The notes: generated by a model from the sequence alone, not told the origin. A stretch of 64,000 nucleotides of DNA from Phyllobacterium myrsinacearum (GCF_002980555.1 NZ_PVBT01000004.1:186001-250000), one strand, 5' to 3'. Shown: positions 45,949 through 54,985, counted from the first letter of the stretch. Program-made: numbers and translations.

Positions 45949-46550
45949 CCTATATCAGGGAAACCATCGTCACCACGGTCGATGCCGCCGGTGTCGTTCA
46001 CATTGCACCGCTCGGCATCATCGAGCAGGATCATGGTTGGATCATCGCTCCGTTTCGTCCTTCGAAGACGCTGGAGAACCTGGCGGCGGTTCCCTTCGCC
46101 ATTGCCAACTATACCGACGATATGCTGGTGTTTGCCGGTTGTCTGACCGGACGCAAGGACTGGCCCACCGTTGCCGTCCCGAATTGTCCGGTTCCGCGTC
46201 TCCAATCGGCGCTGAGCCATTCCGTACTCGAGGTGGTGTCTGTCGATGATGACGGGCTCCGACCGCGTCATTTCTGCAAAGTGGTTTCCGAAGCGATGCA
46301 CGCCCCTTTCACCGGGCTCAACCGTGCCAAGGCTGCGGTGCTTGAACTGGCTATTCTGGTCAGCCGGCTGCACATGCTGCCGCAAGAAAAGATCGAGGCG
46401 GAAATTGACTATCTTACGATCGCAATTGACAAGACTGCCGGACCGGATGAACTGCTGGCCTGGTCATGGCTGCTGCAGCGGGTAAAAGAATATCAGGCGA
46501 CGGCCGATTCCAAAGGCAAGAGCGCGGCCCATCCTTCCGGCACAGCCTAA
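45945..46550 (+). CDS. DUF447 family FMN-binding-like protein of the H4MPT cluster
   Basis: A 201-residue protein with a split-barrel flavin-reductase-like layout: 'VHIAPLGIIEQDHGWIIAPFRPSKTLENL' and 'AIANYTDDMLVFAGCLTG'. It is of the DUF447 type that follows DHPS-like genes in H4MPT clusters. The start is a TTG overlapping the previous stop (TTGA), with AAGGATAGGG upstream. Its stop is 1 nt from that of the convergent MfnF-like gene. The enzyme activity is not known. Confidence 0.8.
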   Translation: MTYIRETIVTTVDAAGVVHIAPLGIIEQDHGWIIAPFRPSKTLENLAAVPFAIANYTDDMLVFAGCLTGRKDWPTVAVPNCPVPRLQSALSHSVLEVVSVDDDGLRPRHFCKVVSEAMHAPFTGLNRAKAAVLELAILVSRLHMLPQEKIEAEIDYLTIAIDKTAGPDELLAWSWLLQRVKEYQATADSKGKSAAHPSGTA

Positions 46551-46551
46551 A

Positions 46552-47616
46552 TTATCCCTGCAAGTGCATCGAGGCGAGCAGCGCGACTGCCGCTGCTGGC
46601 GCAGCTTTGCTGGCATCATCGCGCGCACCTGACGCTGCAGGTATTAGCGTTCCGAAATCGACATAGGGCCGATCCATGCGCTTTGCGAGTTGCCTGATCT
46701 GCGGTCTGCCAATACCGGCACCGACAATCGGTGCATCGGCGGCTGACGCAAGATCGCGTGACACGCGAATTGCGCCATCATGGATCATTCGCAACTGATG
46801 CTCGCTGAACCACCGGGCAATATCGATCCATTCAGCCTCTTTAAGGTCACTGCTATCGCGTCCGACCATGCGCGCCAGTCTCTGGATCGATCCGGCGAGC
46901 GTTTTCGGCTGGCGGTCGGCAGATGGATATTTATCGTCAGCTTCATCCAGCGTGCCGAGAATGCGGCCGAGATCGGCCGTGTTGGCGAAATATTCGTTCA
47001 TGAGCGGGGTCATATGTCCTCCTACCGGAACAAGCGCCGCGATGCCGATCAACGCCGAGCGGGCAAACCCCGTATAGACCAGCTCACCGGTCAACAGTCG
47101 CTCCGCATCGGAATATCCGCGGTGGATCAGGTCGCCGTTCATGAAGGCAAGAATATCCGTCGTTGTTGACCCCATATCGACAAAAAGACCGGTATCGGCC
47201 AGCTTTGCGCTCAGTGATGCCGTTGCGTGCCAATTGGCCGAGGCGATATCGCCCCCCAGACCATGGGCGGTGGCAATGTCGCAGAAACCTCCTCGACCCG
47301 CATAGATGAGCGTGTTGTCATCGCCGAATTCTTCTCCGATGAAATCGAGGAGGCTGGCAACTCCCGCATCGCGTGACGTGAATGTGTCCGAGAGTTCTCC
47401 GGTCATGGTGAATACATTGAAGGTGCCGTCTGCCTGCAAAGGCCCCAGCGCATGCAGAGCCTCGCGCACCTGATCGATACCAAGCCAAAGCGGTGTCTTG
47501 AAGATTTTTGCCGAGACAATCTCGCCATTTCGGCATAGTGCCATCTTGAGATGAGCGCCGCCCACATCCCAACCGGTGATCAGGGGCTTTCCTTTGCTGG
47601 CAAATCGGGATTTCAT
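46552..47616 (-). CDS. H4MPT-linked hydantoinase/oxoprolinase-like protein (MfnF candidate)
   Basis: A 354-residue protein of the actin-like ATPase superfamily: 'PLITGWDVGGAHLKMAL' at the N-terminus, 'LFVDMGSTTTDILAF' in the middle and 'PIVGAGIGRPQIRQLAKRM' near the end. This is the family marked as an H4MPT-linked C1 transfer protein; archaeal relatives (MfnF, as I recall) join the furan and tyramine-glutamate units of methanofuran. The ATG at 47616 gives the standard N-terminus; the preceding reading frame is unlike the family. It is divergent from the HisA-like gene by only 27 bp. Confidence 0.8.
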   Translation of the reverse strand: MKSRFASKGKPLITGWDVGGAHLKMALCRNGEIVSAKIFKTPLWLGIDQVREALHALGPLQADGTFNVFTMTGELSDTFTSRDAGVASLLDFIGEEFGDDNTLIYAGRGGFCDIATAHGLGGDIASANWHATASLSAKLADTGLFVDMGSTTTDILAFMNGDLIHRGYSDAERLLTGELVYTGFARSALIGIAALVPVGGHMTPLMNEYFANTADLGRILGTLDEADDKYPSADRQPKTLAGSIQRLARMVGRDSSDLKEAEWIDIARWFSEHQLRMIHDGAIRVSRDLASAADAPIVGAGIGRPQIRQLAKRMDRPYVDFGTLIPAASGARDDASKAAPAAAVALLASMHLQG

Positions 47617-47643
47617 GGCTGTATCATTCCTTGGATTCTGCTC

Positions 47644-48360
47644 GTGCATATCATTCCGGTACTCGACATAAAAGATGGTCTCGTTGTCCGTGCTCACATG
47701 GGCAATCGCGCGGCCTATCGGCCCATCGAAACGCCACTCAGCCCAACGGCCGATATCCTCGATGTCGCGCAAGGTCTACGCCAGCTCTACCCCTTTCCTG
47801 CATTTTACGTCGCTGAGCTGGATGCCATACAGCAAGGTCTTGCCCCCGGTACGCTGGAGCGTCTGAAGCCATTGGTCGCCGTGGCTGATGTCTGGCTGGA
47901 TGCCGGCTTTGCGAGCCTCCACCAATTGGAGGGCGTCTTGACAATGGAGGGGGTCAGGCCGGTCTTGGGTTCGGAGTCCCAGACGGATACCTCTGTGCTT
48001 GGGCATTTGAGCGGAAATCCGCGACTTGTTCTCTCCCTGGATTTTCGTGGGGATGAGTTTCTTGGACCTTCCGAGCTTTTCGAGAATGCGGATCTTTGGC
48101 CTTCCCGGGTTATCGTGATGACGCTTCGCCGCGTTGGCAGCAATTCGGGGCCGGATTTCGAACGATTGACCGAGATCAAGCGCCGCGCCGGTGATCGCGC
48201 CGTCATTGCGGCTGGGGGCATTCGACATGCCACCGATCTTGAACAACTGGAAGCGCTCGGCATTTCAGCGGCACTTGTGGCGACCTCTCTGCACAACGGC
48301 TCCCTTGCCCCGGAGACGATCTCGTCGTTGATGAGCGGAAACGAGTCCGGGACGGGGTGA
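47644..48360 (+). CDS. HisA/HisF-related TIM-barrel protein of the H4MPT cluster
   Basis: A 238-residue TIM barrel related to the histidine enzymes HisA/HisF: 'HIIPVLDIKDGLVVRAHMGNRAAYRPI' and 'VIAAGGIRHATDLEQLEALGISAALVATSLHNG'. No other his genes are nearby. It belongs to the archaeal-type HisAF-related group that sits in H4MPT clusters. The start is a GTG at 47644 with GGA 8 nt upstream; the upstream in-frame extension overlaps the divergent MfnF-like gene. Reaction unknown. Confidence 0.8.
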   Translation: MHIIPVLDIKDGLVVRAHMGNRAAYRPIETPLSPTADILDVAQGLRQLYPFPAFYVAELDAIQQGLAPGTLERLKPLVAVADVWLDAGFASLHQLEGVLTMEGVRPVLGSESQTDTSVLGHLSGNPRLVLSLDFRGDEFLGPSELFENADLWPSRVIVMTLRRVGSNSGPDFERLTEIKRRAGDRAVIAAGGIRHATDLEQLEALGISAALVATSLHNGSLAPETISSLMSGNESGTG

Positions 48361-48389
48361 ACAAGGGGAATGATTGCTCTTCCCCTTGT
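48361..48389. terminator. Bidirectional hairpin between hisA-like gene and fae
   Basis: ACAAGGGGAA / TTCCCCTTGT, a perfect 10-bp stem with a 9-nt loop, starts directly after the stop at 48358-48360 and stands between convergent genes. No long U-tract, but the symmetry suits transcription termination from both sides. Confidence 0.65.
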
Positions 48390-48479
48390 CCGGGTTCAGA
48401 AGCCCAAACTTTTTGCCAACCGGCGCAACAGGCCATCCGGTGCAACAGAGGGCATGCTCTGTGCGAGGTTGTCTCTTGT

Positions 48480-48986
48480 CTAAGCGCTGAAGGGGTGTTT
48501 CACGGAATCGCGCTGCGCGGTCGCTTCGGCGGCAGTCGGCTTGCCCGTTACTGCGCGCTCAAGAGCTTCCTTGGTTGCACGATAATTGAAGTCTTGAATC
48601 TTGGCATCGTCTTCAGCCTCCCAATGGATGAAAACGCCGACGCAGATAAACAGATCGTCTGCTTCATCCGCCGGAATCGTGCCGTCTGCAACGCTGTCCT
48701 GGACTGCTTTAGCCACCGCATGCTGTGCCGGGCCAAACATCTGGACTGCCTGTTTGGCTCCCTTGATGGTAACCTTGTTGAACAGAATGGTGTTTGGCTT
48801 GCACGCCAAATTCGGCGCGATGACTGCAAGCAGGGACGTGAAGCCATCCTTGTTGTTCGTCAATGCATTGCAGAATGCTGTTTCAACTGCACTGCCGCGC
48901 GGTCCGATCAGGAGATCGATATGCGCAACTTCGTTCCCATCGCCTACAAGCGACTCGCCAACCATAACCTTATTGATTTTAGCCAC
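48480..48986 (-). CDS. fae: Formaldehyde-activating enzyme (Fae)
   Basis: A 168-residue cytosolic enzyme that condenses formaldehyde with H4MPT to methylene-H4MPT. Nearly every family landmark is present: '[23 protein letters not shown]' (with catalytic His about residue 22), '[13 protein letters not shown]', '[12 protein letters not shown]', '[18 protein letters not shown]' and '[16 protein letters not shown]'. The start is GTG at 48986, 9 nt after GGGAGG; this fits the known N-terminus (AKI.KV.VGE). It is monocistronic or last after the citG-like gene. Confidence 0.95.
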   Translation of the reverse strand: MAKINKVMVGESLVGDGNEVAHIDLLIGPRGSAVETAFCNALTNNKDGFTSLLAVIAPNLACKPNTILFNKVTIKGAKQAVQMFGPAQHAVAKAVQDSVADGTIPADEADDLFICVGVFIHWEAEDDAKIQDFNYRATKEALERAVTGKPTAAEATAQRDSVKHPFSA

Positions 48987-49113
48987 AGCCAAATTCCTCC
49001 CTAAACTGTTTCCAAGTGGTTTGTCCAAAGACGCCGTACCTCGAGACACGACTCTCGATGGACAGCTATCCTTGTTCACAGCACCCTCAGAACGGGGTCG
49101 GTTGGCCAGATAG

Positions 49114-49132
49114 CAGCGGACAAAATCCGCTG
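49114..49132 (-). terminator. Hairpin between citG-like gene and fae
   Basis: CAGCGGA / TCCGCTG, a perfect 7-bp stem with a 5-nt A/T-rich loop, lies 8 nt beyond the minus-strand stop at 49140 and about 130 nt before the fae start. It may partly separate fae from the upstream transcript. Confidence 0.45.
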
Positions 49133-49139
49133 GAGAAAT

Positions 49140-50003
49140 TCAAGCATTTACCTCGCCATTATGCAAGAGCCAGATAAGTCTGGATGCAAAAAGGGTTGCA
49201 ACTGTAAGATCAGCCGAGGTGCCTGGATTGATATCTTGAGCTTTAAGTTGAGCATCGAAAGCAAGGAGCAGTTTTTCTCGCTCGCGGCCATCTTGCATCT
49301 CCATCGTTCGTGCAAGGATTTTCTCTGCGGCCAGCCGCGTTTCCTCGGCAATTGGCATGCCGTGTTTGCGGATAATATGGCTATCGGGGAAATTCGAGAG
49401 AAAATACAGGTAAACGAATACGCTCGGCCACATCCCAGGTTCATTGTGGGCGATGGCTGCGCCATGAGCTGACAAACCGCCGGTGAAGATGTCTGAGAAG
49501 TTGGTCACATATTGCCGGGCAATCATGTCCCGCTCGGATGCAGCGCGCATGGCTTCCAGAAGCGGCACATCCGGTTCATTGGCAACATCATGCTCTGGTG
49601 CGGATCCGAGGCCGCCTGGCTGCGCCAATGTGATTGCCGCGAATACGTCACGTGCATCGTTCATGTCGAGTTGGGCGAGTGTCGCGGCGAGGCTGAGCTG
49701 CACGTCTGATGTCCGATTGGCTGCTGCCCGGGCAAGCGGAGCGCACAGGAGAAGAATGCCCAGATTCGTATTGGTCTGAACCTTCAGTCGCGTCGCGGCA
49801 ACGGCGGCAAGAATCCGCTGGCCGACAGAATTGGCGGGATCGCTCAGCGGGTCCGATGAGACCTGAGCGCTGTCGAAAAACTGCTGTGCATTCATGCGAT
49901 GGCCATCCGCGAAAACATGCACGTTGCCTGGTTTCAGTGCTTCGATCTCCTGATAGCAGGCATCGATATAGGCGCGGCGGATATGTTCGCGTGTCAGGCT
50001 CAC
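49140..50003 (-). CDS. Triphosphoribosyl-dephospho-CoA synthase-like protein (CitG family)
   Basis: A 287-residue protein of the CitG/MdcB family: 'AYIDACYQEIEALKPGNVHVFADGHRM', 'TNTNLGILLLCAPLARAA' and 'RHGMPIAEE'-like motifs ('RKHGMPIAEETRLAAEKIL'). No citrate lyase or malonate decarboxylase genes are nearby, so its job in the H4MPT/methylofuran cluster must differ; transfer of a (phospho)ribosyl-type group is inference. GTG start at 50003, overlapping the ATP-grasp stop (GTGA). Confidence 0.82.
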   Translation of the reverse strand: MSLTREHIRRAYIDACYQEIEALKPGNVHVFADGHRMNAQQFFDSAQVSSDPLSDPANSVGQRILAAVAATRLKVQTNTNLGILLLCAPLARAAANRTSDVQLSLAATLAQLDMNDARDVFAAITLAQPGGLGSAPEHDVANEPDVPLLEAMRAASERDMIARQYVTNFSDIFTGGLSAHGAAIAHNEPGMWPSVFVYLYFLSNFPDSHIIRKHGMPIAEETRLAAEKILARTMEMQDGREREKLLLAFDAQLKAQDINPGTSADLTVATLFASRLIWLLHNGEVNA

Positions 50004-50914
50004 GCTGCAGGCCTCTCACCGATGTCAGGTTCAATCCGGGTGACAAGTGCGCCGGCAATACAGTCTGCAATGCGGACCGGCACGACCGATTGAAGCCCGG
50101 ACCAGGCCGGCATGCTGTTGACTTCAAGAACAAGAAGTTTGCCGTCAGCCGCAGGAATGATGTCGATCCCGGCAAAATCCGTGCCGATAGCGGCCGACGC
50201 GGCGAGCGCAAGTTCTTCCAGCTTGTTCCTCAACGGGCCAATGACCGGCTCGGCCTTCGCGCCCTTGGCAATATTGGTGATCCATCCTTCGGCCTGGCGT
50301 GCCATCATACCCAGCACTTCGCCCGCGCAGGTGAAGACCCGGTAATCGCAGTAGGGTGGTCCTGGCCGCGCCACGAAACGCTGCAAATAATAAACATCGT
50401 CCATTTCCTCCGGCGGAGGCAGATCCTCAATGTTGCGGATCAGCCTGATCCCCCGGCCTTGTGAACCGAAAAGCGGTTTGAGCACCAGTGGTCCGTGGGT
50501 CAGTTCCCGCTCGGCAATGGTTCTGGCATTCTCCAGACTTTCGACCGCAAAGGTTTCCGGTGTCGGCAACCCTGCCTGTGCGAGGAAGAATGTCGTCGTG
50601 GACTTGTCAACGCAGCGCTCGATCGCCTTGGCAGAATTCCAAACGGGAATGCCAAGATGAGCAAGGGCGTGCAGTATCCCGAGACGGCGCGTGATCGCCT
50701 CGAATGTCCCCGATGAAATTGACCGCACGATCACGGCGGCGGGTAAGGCGCCGTTCATGCGCGGGACGGCAATCCCGGAGGGGTACCGGGTGTCAAAACC
50801 GATATCTGCCAGCGGCAATGTCTGAACATTGAAGCCACGCGATCGCAGTGCGGTGCGCAGTTGTTTTACCTGACCGTCGGGCCGGTCGGAAAGGATCAGT
50901 ATTGTTTCTGTCAT
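50000..50914 (-). CDS. ATP-grasp ligase, RimK-type
   Basis: A 304-residue ATP-grasp enzyme: 'ILILSDRPDGQVKQL', 'CVDKSTTTFFLAQAGLPTPETF', 'LVLKPLFGSQGRGIRLI', and metal site 'DFAGIDIIPAADGKLLVLEVNSMPAWSGLQ'. It is of the RimK alpha-L-glutamate-ligase group. In this cluster it may add Glu to methylofuran (methylotroph methylofuran is known to carry Glu) or to the pterin (inference). It precedes the citG-like gene with a 4-nt overlap and follows mch by 8 nt. Confidence 0.85.
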   Translation of the reverse strand: MTETILILSDRPDGQVKQLRTALRSRGFNVQTLPLADIGFDTRYPSGIAVPRMNGALPAAVIVRSISSGTFEAITRRLGILHALAHLGIPVWNSAKAIERCVDKSTTTFFLAQAGLPTPETFAVESLENARTIAERELTHGPLVLKPLFGSQGRGIRLIRNIEDLPPPEEMDDVYYLQRFVARPGPPYCDYRVFTCAGEVLGMMARQAEGWITNIAKGAKAEPVIGPLRNKLEELALAASAAIGTDFAGIDIIPAADGKLLVLEVNSMPAWSGLQSVVPVRIADCIAGALVTRIEPDIGERPAA

Positions 50915-50922
50915 CGTGTCCG

Positions 50923-51876
50923 TCAGTCCAGGGATTGTTTGAGCATTGCTTCATGGATTCCGCCGCTGCGGAAAGTATCGCCGGTTTCGATCGCGGTAAC
51001 AATGACCTCGGCGGGGCTGAACAGATGCGGATCGATCGCGTAGAAATCGCCTTTGAACTTCTTGAATATGTCGGCAAAAGGCTGGCCGTGATCGCGTGAT
51101 GTATGGCTGGGAAGCTGTTCAGCGAGTGTGCGCGCGGCTTCTGAGGTGCCCCGCACGAAAAGCTGGACGGTGCCGCCATAGATGATGGCATCGTTGGTCC
51201 TGCCCATTGCTTTCAGAAAATCCGGATGCGGAGCAGGGATGGGCGCGCGGCCTGCGCCGTCCACGATGTCACCCAGCGGAAATTTCAGATCGTGTGCCTT
51301 GTGCATTGCAACTTCGAGAACCCGCCCGACAATCTGCACGGCACCCGTCAGACTTTGTGTCGGCGCGTAGATGAATGTCAGGTTCTCGGGCGCAAATCCT
51401 GTTGCTTTGGACACTTTTTCAACGATGGCCGCAGGCGGCGGCGTTGTGGTTTCAAGGACGATGACCGACGATTTTGCTTCAGGCTCACGATAGGAAATTT
51501 CATCAAAGAGCGGCTCAACCCGCGCCAGGGACCTTGCTGGCCCAGATCCCATGGCGAAGTATTTCTCGTGCGAGAGGTTCCAGCCGGCATATTGGCTGGC
51601 AAGGCAGGCCAAAACCGGTTGTGACGATCTGACATTCACGCTGTAGGGCCATTTGCCCGTATCGAGTGTTGCCGAAACCACGCCAAGACCGCCCATGCAG
51701 ATTTCGACAATCCGCAGTCCGGCTTCGACACCGCCTGGACAACTCGCCCCTGCGTCAATCACATGTTCGCCAAGGTGGCCACGGCTGTGATTGATGCCAA
51801 GCCGTCCCGCTTGCTCGATCATCTTGTCGGCCAGATGTTGAGCGCTTCTGTTGAGATAGGCGTGACCGTCTCTCAT
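50923..51876 (-). CDS. mch: Methenyl-H4MPT cyclohydrolase (Mch)
   Basis: A 317-residue enzyme that hydrolyses methenyl-H4MPT to formyl-H4MPT. Conserved: 'LNRSAQHLADKMIEQAGRLGI', 'HVIDAGASCPGGVEAGLRIVEICMGGLG', 'WPYSVNVRSSQPVLACLASQYAGW' and 'AMGSGPARSL'. The ATG at 51876 is used because GGAGGGAGGAG lies upstream; it overlaps the stop of the next ATP-grasp gene. No truncation seen. Confidence 0.95.
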   Translation of the reverse strand: MRDGHAYLNRSAQHLADKMIEQAGRLGINHSRGHLGEHVIDAGASCPGGVEAGLRIVEICMGGLGVVSATLDTGKWPYSVNVRSSQPVLACLASQYAGWNLSHEKYFAMGSGPARSLARVEPLFDEISYREPEAKSSVIVLETTTPPPAAIVEKVSKATGFAPENLTFIYAPTQSLTGAVQIVGRVLEVAMHKAHDLKFPLGDIVDGAGRAPIPAPHPDFLKAMGRTNDAIIYGGTVQLFVRGTSEAARTLAEQLPSHTSRDHGQPFADIFKKFKGDFYAIDPHLFSPAEVIVTAIETGDTFRSGGIHEAMLKQSLD

Positions 51877-52997
51877 GAAAACTCCTCCCTCCAATTAACC
51901 GCGAGTTGTTTGACGCGGCCCTTCACGGCTTTCATCGCTGCGGAGGCAGAGGGAGCCGTGGCGAAAACGGTACAAACAGGATCACCGGCTTGAAGGGAGG
52001 TGCCTGCTGTTTGGTGGTCTGCGGTGAGCGCCGGCCAAACAACATCTGGAAATGCGCTGATGGCTTTTGTGGTATAGGCGATTGCCGAGGCCGCCGAGAT
52101 TTTGTAGCTGGGTGTCGAGAAATCCGATCCCGTGACCGCATGTAAATGCTGGCGCAGAAGAGGCGTTTCTTCCGTGTCGAAAATATCGAGCGTGGCACCT
52201 GGTCGTGGATTGATTTCGATGAGATGCAGACCCTCTGCACCAACGATGAAATCGGCGCTGCATAATCCGGTCAGACCGGTCCGCCGGGTTAAAGCCGTCA
52301 GCCAATCGCTTATCTGCTGTGCTCTGTGCGGGTTGTAGCGGAGCAGCCGGACCGCGCCTCCGTAGCGAAAGGGACTGCTTTCCGACGGAGAAAACCATTG
52401 CCGGCTCAGGCCAATCATGTGCGCCTTGTTCCCATTGGCCAGAAACAGGGCAGAGAGATTCCTGCCTCGGACAAACCGCTGAAAATAGTATTCTTGTCCC
52501 GATGTTCCGTGATGCGCAGGCCTCACATGTGAACCGCCAGCACCACCGGTCAACTTTATCAGCCAATCCCGAGGATTGTCGGGAGTGTCGAAACATATAT
52601 CCGGATGCGGTATGGCAAAATCGGTGCACAGCTGCGACAGAGAGACGGGGTCCTTGACGAGACGAACCGTCCTGGCGCTGTTTCCTGCAACGGCAAAGTG
52701 TTGTGAGATCGCCGCTATCATCTGCGGATCGCGCTCAAAACCAGAGCCGTAGATCACAGCCACCGGGTTATCATCGCCGGCCAGTTTTTGCAGCGTTTCA
52801 ACGAGACGTTTTCGGTCGATACCGTTCTGCAGGCTCCCCGAAAGTTTCACGGCGCGTTCCGCCAATGCCAGCGTGTCAGCGTCGTTGAAGAGGTCGGCGA
52901 CCAACGGCCGCAAGCCAGCCCGCCGCGCCGCCGCGGCAAGCGAGCGTCCAGAGACTGCGGCTATCAGAACCGCATTATTTGGCGAGTTCGCGAGCAA
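51873..52997 (-). CDS. ATP-grasp domain protein of the H4MPT cluster
   Basis: About 374 residues. N-terminal Rossmann-like part ('NAVLIAAVSGRSLAAAARRAGLRPLVADLFND'), then ATP-grasp: 'KLTGGAGGSHV', 'YYFQRFVRGRNLSALFLANG', and 'CSADFIVGAEGLHLIEINPRPGATLDIF'. It is a second ligase different from the RimK-like one. The start is uncertain: TTG at 52997 or 53021, or a CTG near 52967; all overlap or abut mtdB. It may help build methylofuran or H4MPT (inference). Confidence 0.8.
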   Translation of the reverse strand: MLANSPNNAVLIAAVSGRSLAAAARRAGLRPLVADLFNDADTLALAERAVKLSGSLQNGIDRKRLVETLQKLAGDDNPVAVIYGSGFERDPQMIAAISQHFAVAGNSARTVRLVKDPVSLSQLCTDFAIPHPDICFDTPDNPRDWLIKLTGGAGGSHVRPAHHGTSGQEYYFQRFVRGRNLSALFLANGNKAHMIGLSRQWFSPSESSPFRYGGAVRLLRYNPHRAQQISDWLTALTRRTGLTGLCSADFIVGAEGLHLIEINPRPGATLDIFDTEETPLLRQHLHAVTGSDFSTPSYKISAASAIAYTTKAISAFPDVVWPALTADHQTAGTSLQAGDPVCTVFATAPSASAAMKAVKGRVKQLAVNWREEFS

Positions 52998-53871
52998 GGG
53001 CAAATGCGTCCCGAAAATCAAAGATAACCGGCTTCTTCGCCTTGATCATCTGTTCGAACAAACCGGCTTGAGTCTTGTATTTGACATTACCGATGGAAAG
53101 CGGGCCAATGCCGACAGCTTCTGTCGCATCGAGCGGATCGGCATTGGCGTTGACCTTCAGTCCTTCGATGCCAGCTGGCGGAACGGCGTTGACGTCGGCC
53201 GCGATCAGAAGTTTGCCCGCCTTGGCAAGTTGTGCTGCCGATATCACCTGCACACCCGCTTTTGCGGCGGCCAGCACAACCTCCGCGGTTCGCAGCACCT
53301 CCATCTTTTTCGCTTCGGTTGACCCGTCGGCCGGCTCAACGGTCAGATTGAACCTTTGCTTGATCGACGCGGCGATCGCCTTCACCCGCTCAATGCCGTC
53401 ATGGCCGATGACCGTCACGCTCGCCCCTTGCTGGGCTGTAATCACCGCGGTGCAATAGCCCACCACGCCTGTCGCGCCGAAGACTGCCACGCTGGTTCCT
53501 TCCAGCTTGCGGCCGCAAATTTTGGCGAGAGCCTTTTCGACTTTGGCCACCATGGCGGCGGCGGTCGTGAATGATCCCGCGGGGTCGGCAAACACCGAGA
53601 TTTCGAACGGCGGAACCATGGCGTTTCTTGCGGCATCAAGCATGTCGAGCGCTGCGGGTGCATCCTTGCCAGCAAGGAAAATGCCCGTGGCCACACCTGC
53701 ATCCGGCGGCCGTGAGAATATGGCGTCTTGAACAAGATTTCCGACATCCGAAAGAGTGACATCAGTGTAGGGAACAACGGCGTCATAACCTGCGTCGAGC
53801 GCCATGTTGACGTCGAAAGGGCTCATTTGCCGAAGCGGGGTTAACATATGCAGGATCGTTTTGCGGCTCAC
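52975..53871 (-). CDS. mtdB: Methylene-H4MPT dehydrogenase, NAD(P)-dependent (MtdB)
   Basis: A 298-residue enzyme oxidising methylene-H4MPT to methenyl-H4MPT with NAD(P)+. N-terminus 'KTILHMLTPLRQMSPFDVNMALDAGYDAVVPY' matches MtdB; the nucleotide fold shows 'VAVFGATGVVGYCTAVI', and 'DVNAVPPAGIEGLKVNANADP' is also typical. The GTG start at 53871 has AGGAG 8 nt upstream and gives the family N-terminus; it overlaps the stop of the RFAP synthase gene. Confidence 0.95.
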   Translation of the reverse strand: MSRKTILHMLTPLRQMSPFDVNMALDAGYDAVVPYTDVTLSDVGNLVQDAIFSRPPDAGVATGIFLAGKDAPAALDMLDAARNAMVPPFEISVFADPAGSFTTAAAMVAKVEKALAKICGRKLEGTSVAVFGATGVVGYCTAVITAQQGASVTVIGHDGIERVKAIAASIKQRFNLTVEPADGSTEAKKMEVLRTAEVVLAAAKAGVQVISAAQLAKAGKLLIAADVNAVPPAGIEGLKVNANADPLDATEAVGIGPLSIGNVKYKTQAGLFEQMIKAKKPVIFDFRDAFALARELAK

Positions 53872-54884
53872 GGTATCCGCTCCTTCTTGATGACGGCGCC
53901 CATGGTACAAGCTCTGGCAAGATTCAGAGCAGTATGCGTGATATCAGCCCCGGCATTTCTTCCCGCGACGATTTGAATGGCCGTGCCATGTGGGTTGCTG
54001 TGGATGGTCTCGACGATCCGCTCGGCTTCTGCCTGTGACGCGGCGAAGGCGAAGCCCGTCGGTCCCCATGAGCTCTGGCCCATACCGACAGCGCCGGCCT
54101 CTGCAAGCTGCATGATGGTGGTTTCAACCTGTTTGCTGGTGAAAATTCCCCCCTGTGCGGGTGCAAAATAATTGCCAATCTCGGTCTGGATGGCGGCGAT
54201 CGACCGGCCAAACAAGGCAAGGTTCTGTTCGATCAGGCCGGGCATGGCGCTCATCAGCACAAGACGGCTGATCGCTGCCGATGTCGTTACCGGGAACGGA
54301 GGTAATGCTTTGAAAGCGTCGACCTCGGCACTGCCGTGAATGCCTTGGGTTGACGTGTCGAAGACGAGAATGATTCGCCACTCCTCGGGAAATGCAATCC
54401 GCGATATAATGGTGGGGGCAGCGCCGTGGGTGGCTTTGCCCGCATCGATAATGACACCACCCCCATCGAACGCAGCTATGCCGATGCCAGACCGCGCCCC
54501 GCGTCCCAACAGATGCGCATCGTTCACGATATCAAGCGGTATCGCATGCAGGGTGCGCAACGCTGCTGCAACGGCAAGGGCAATCTGGGTGCCGGAGCCA
54601 AGGCCGATATGTCGGGGAATGGTTCGATGCACGACAACCCTGTGGTGTGCGGTGATCCCAAGATGACGGGAAAGGGTTGCAACGTGCTGTGCAACGCGTT
54701 CCCGCTCATCTCCTTCAATATGGTCTTTTGCCGCGCGGGAGACCGTCAGAACGGTGGAAATGTCCTGAATGGGTAAGCCAATGCTGCCGAACCGGTTCTG
54801 ACCAGGTTCGGGCACGCTGCGTGGTATATCAAGGAAGCCAAGGTGAAGACGGGCCGGGACTTCGATCGTGACGGATTCCGACAT
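53868..54884 (-). CDS. mptG: Beta-ribofuranosylaminobenzene 5'-phosphate synthase (RFAP synthase, MptG-like)
   Basis: A 338-residue GHMP-superfamily protein making the first committed H4MPT intermediate from PRPP and 4-hydroxybenzoate/pABA. Typical: 'VEVPARLHLGFLDI'-like N-terminus ('TIEVPARLHLGFLDIPR'), 'HRTIPRHIGLGSGTQIALAVAAALRTL' (GHMP loop), and 'GRGARSGIGIAAFDGGGVIIDAG'. It is the first gene of the minus-strand run mptG-mtdB-ATP-grasp-mch-RimK-citG. The upstream 101 bp separate it from the divergent fhc block. Confidence 0.92.
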   Translation of the reverse strand: MSESVTIEVPARLHLGFLDIPRSVPEPGQNRFGSIGLPIQDISTVLTVSRAAKDHIEGDERERVAQHVATLSRHLGITAHHRVVVHRTIPRHIGLGSGTQIALAVAAALRTLHAIPLDIVNDAHLLGRGARSGIGIAAFDGGGVIIDAGKATHGAAPTIISRIAFPEEWRIILVFDTSTQGIHGSAEVDAFKALPPFPVTTSAAISRLVLMSAMPGLIEQNLALFGRSIAAIQTEIGNYFAPAQGGIFTSKQVETTIMQLAEAGAVGMGQSSWGPTGFAFAASQAEAERIVETIHSNPHGTAIQIVAGRNAGADITHTALNLARACTMGAVIKKERIP

Positions 54885-54985
54885 TTGCTTAATTTACACA
54901 ATCTCAGAAATCGGGCCCTGCAGTATGATATCGTCTTTCGGGCGAGGCGCAAGCACCATGAGCAAAGAAGTGGAGGATTGGTCAA

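Noticed and set aside
47644-48360. Histidine biosynthesis gene hisA
   Set aside because: No other his genes nearby, the sequence lacks several HisA landmarks, and it lies within H4MPT genes.
49140-50003. citG of a citrate lyase operon
   Set aside because: No citrate lyase or malonate decarboxylase genes are present; family similarity only.
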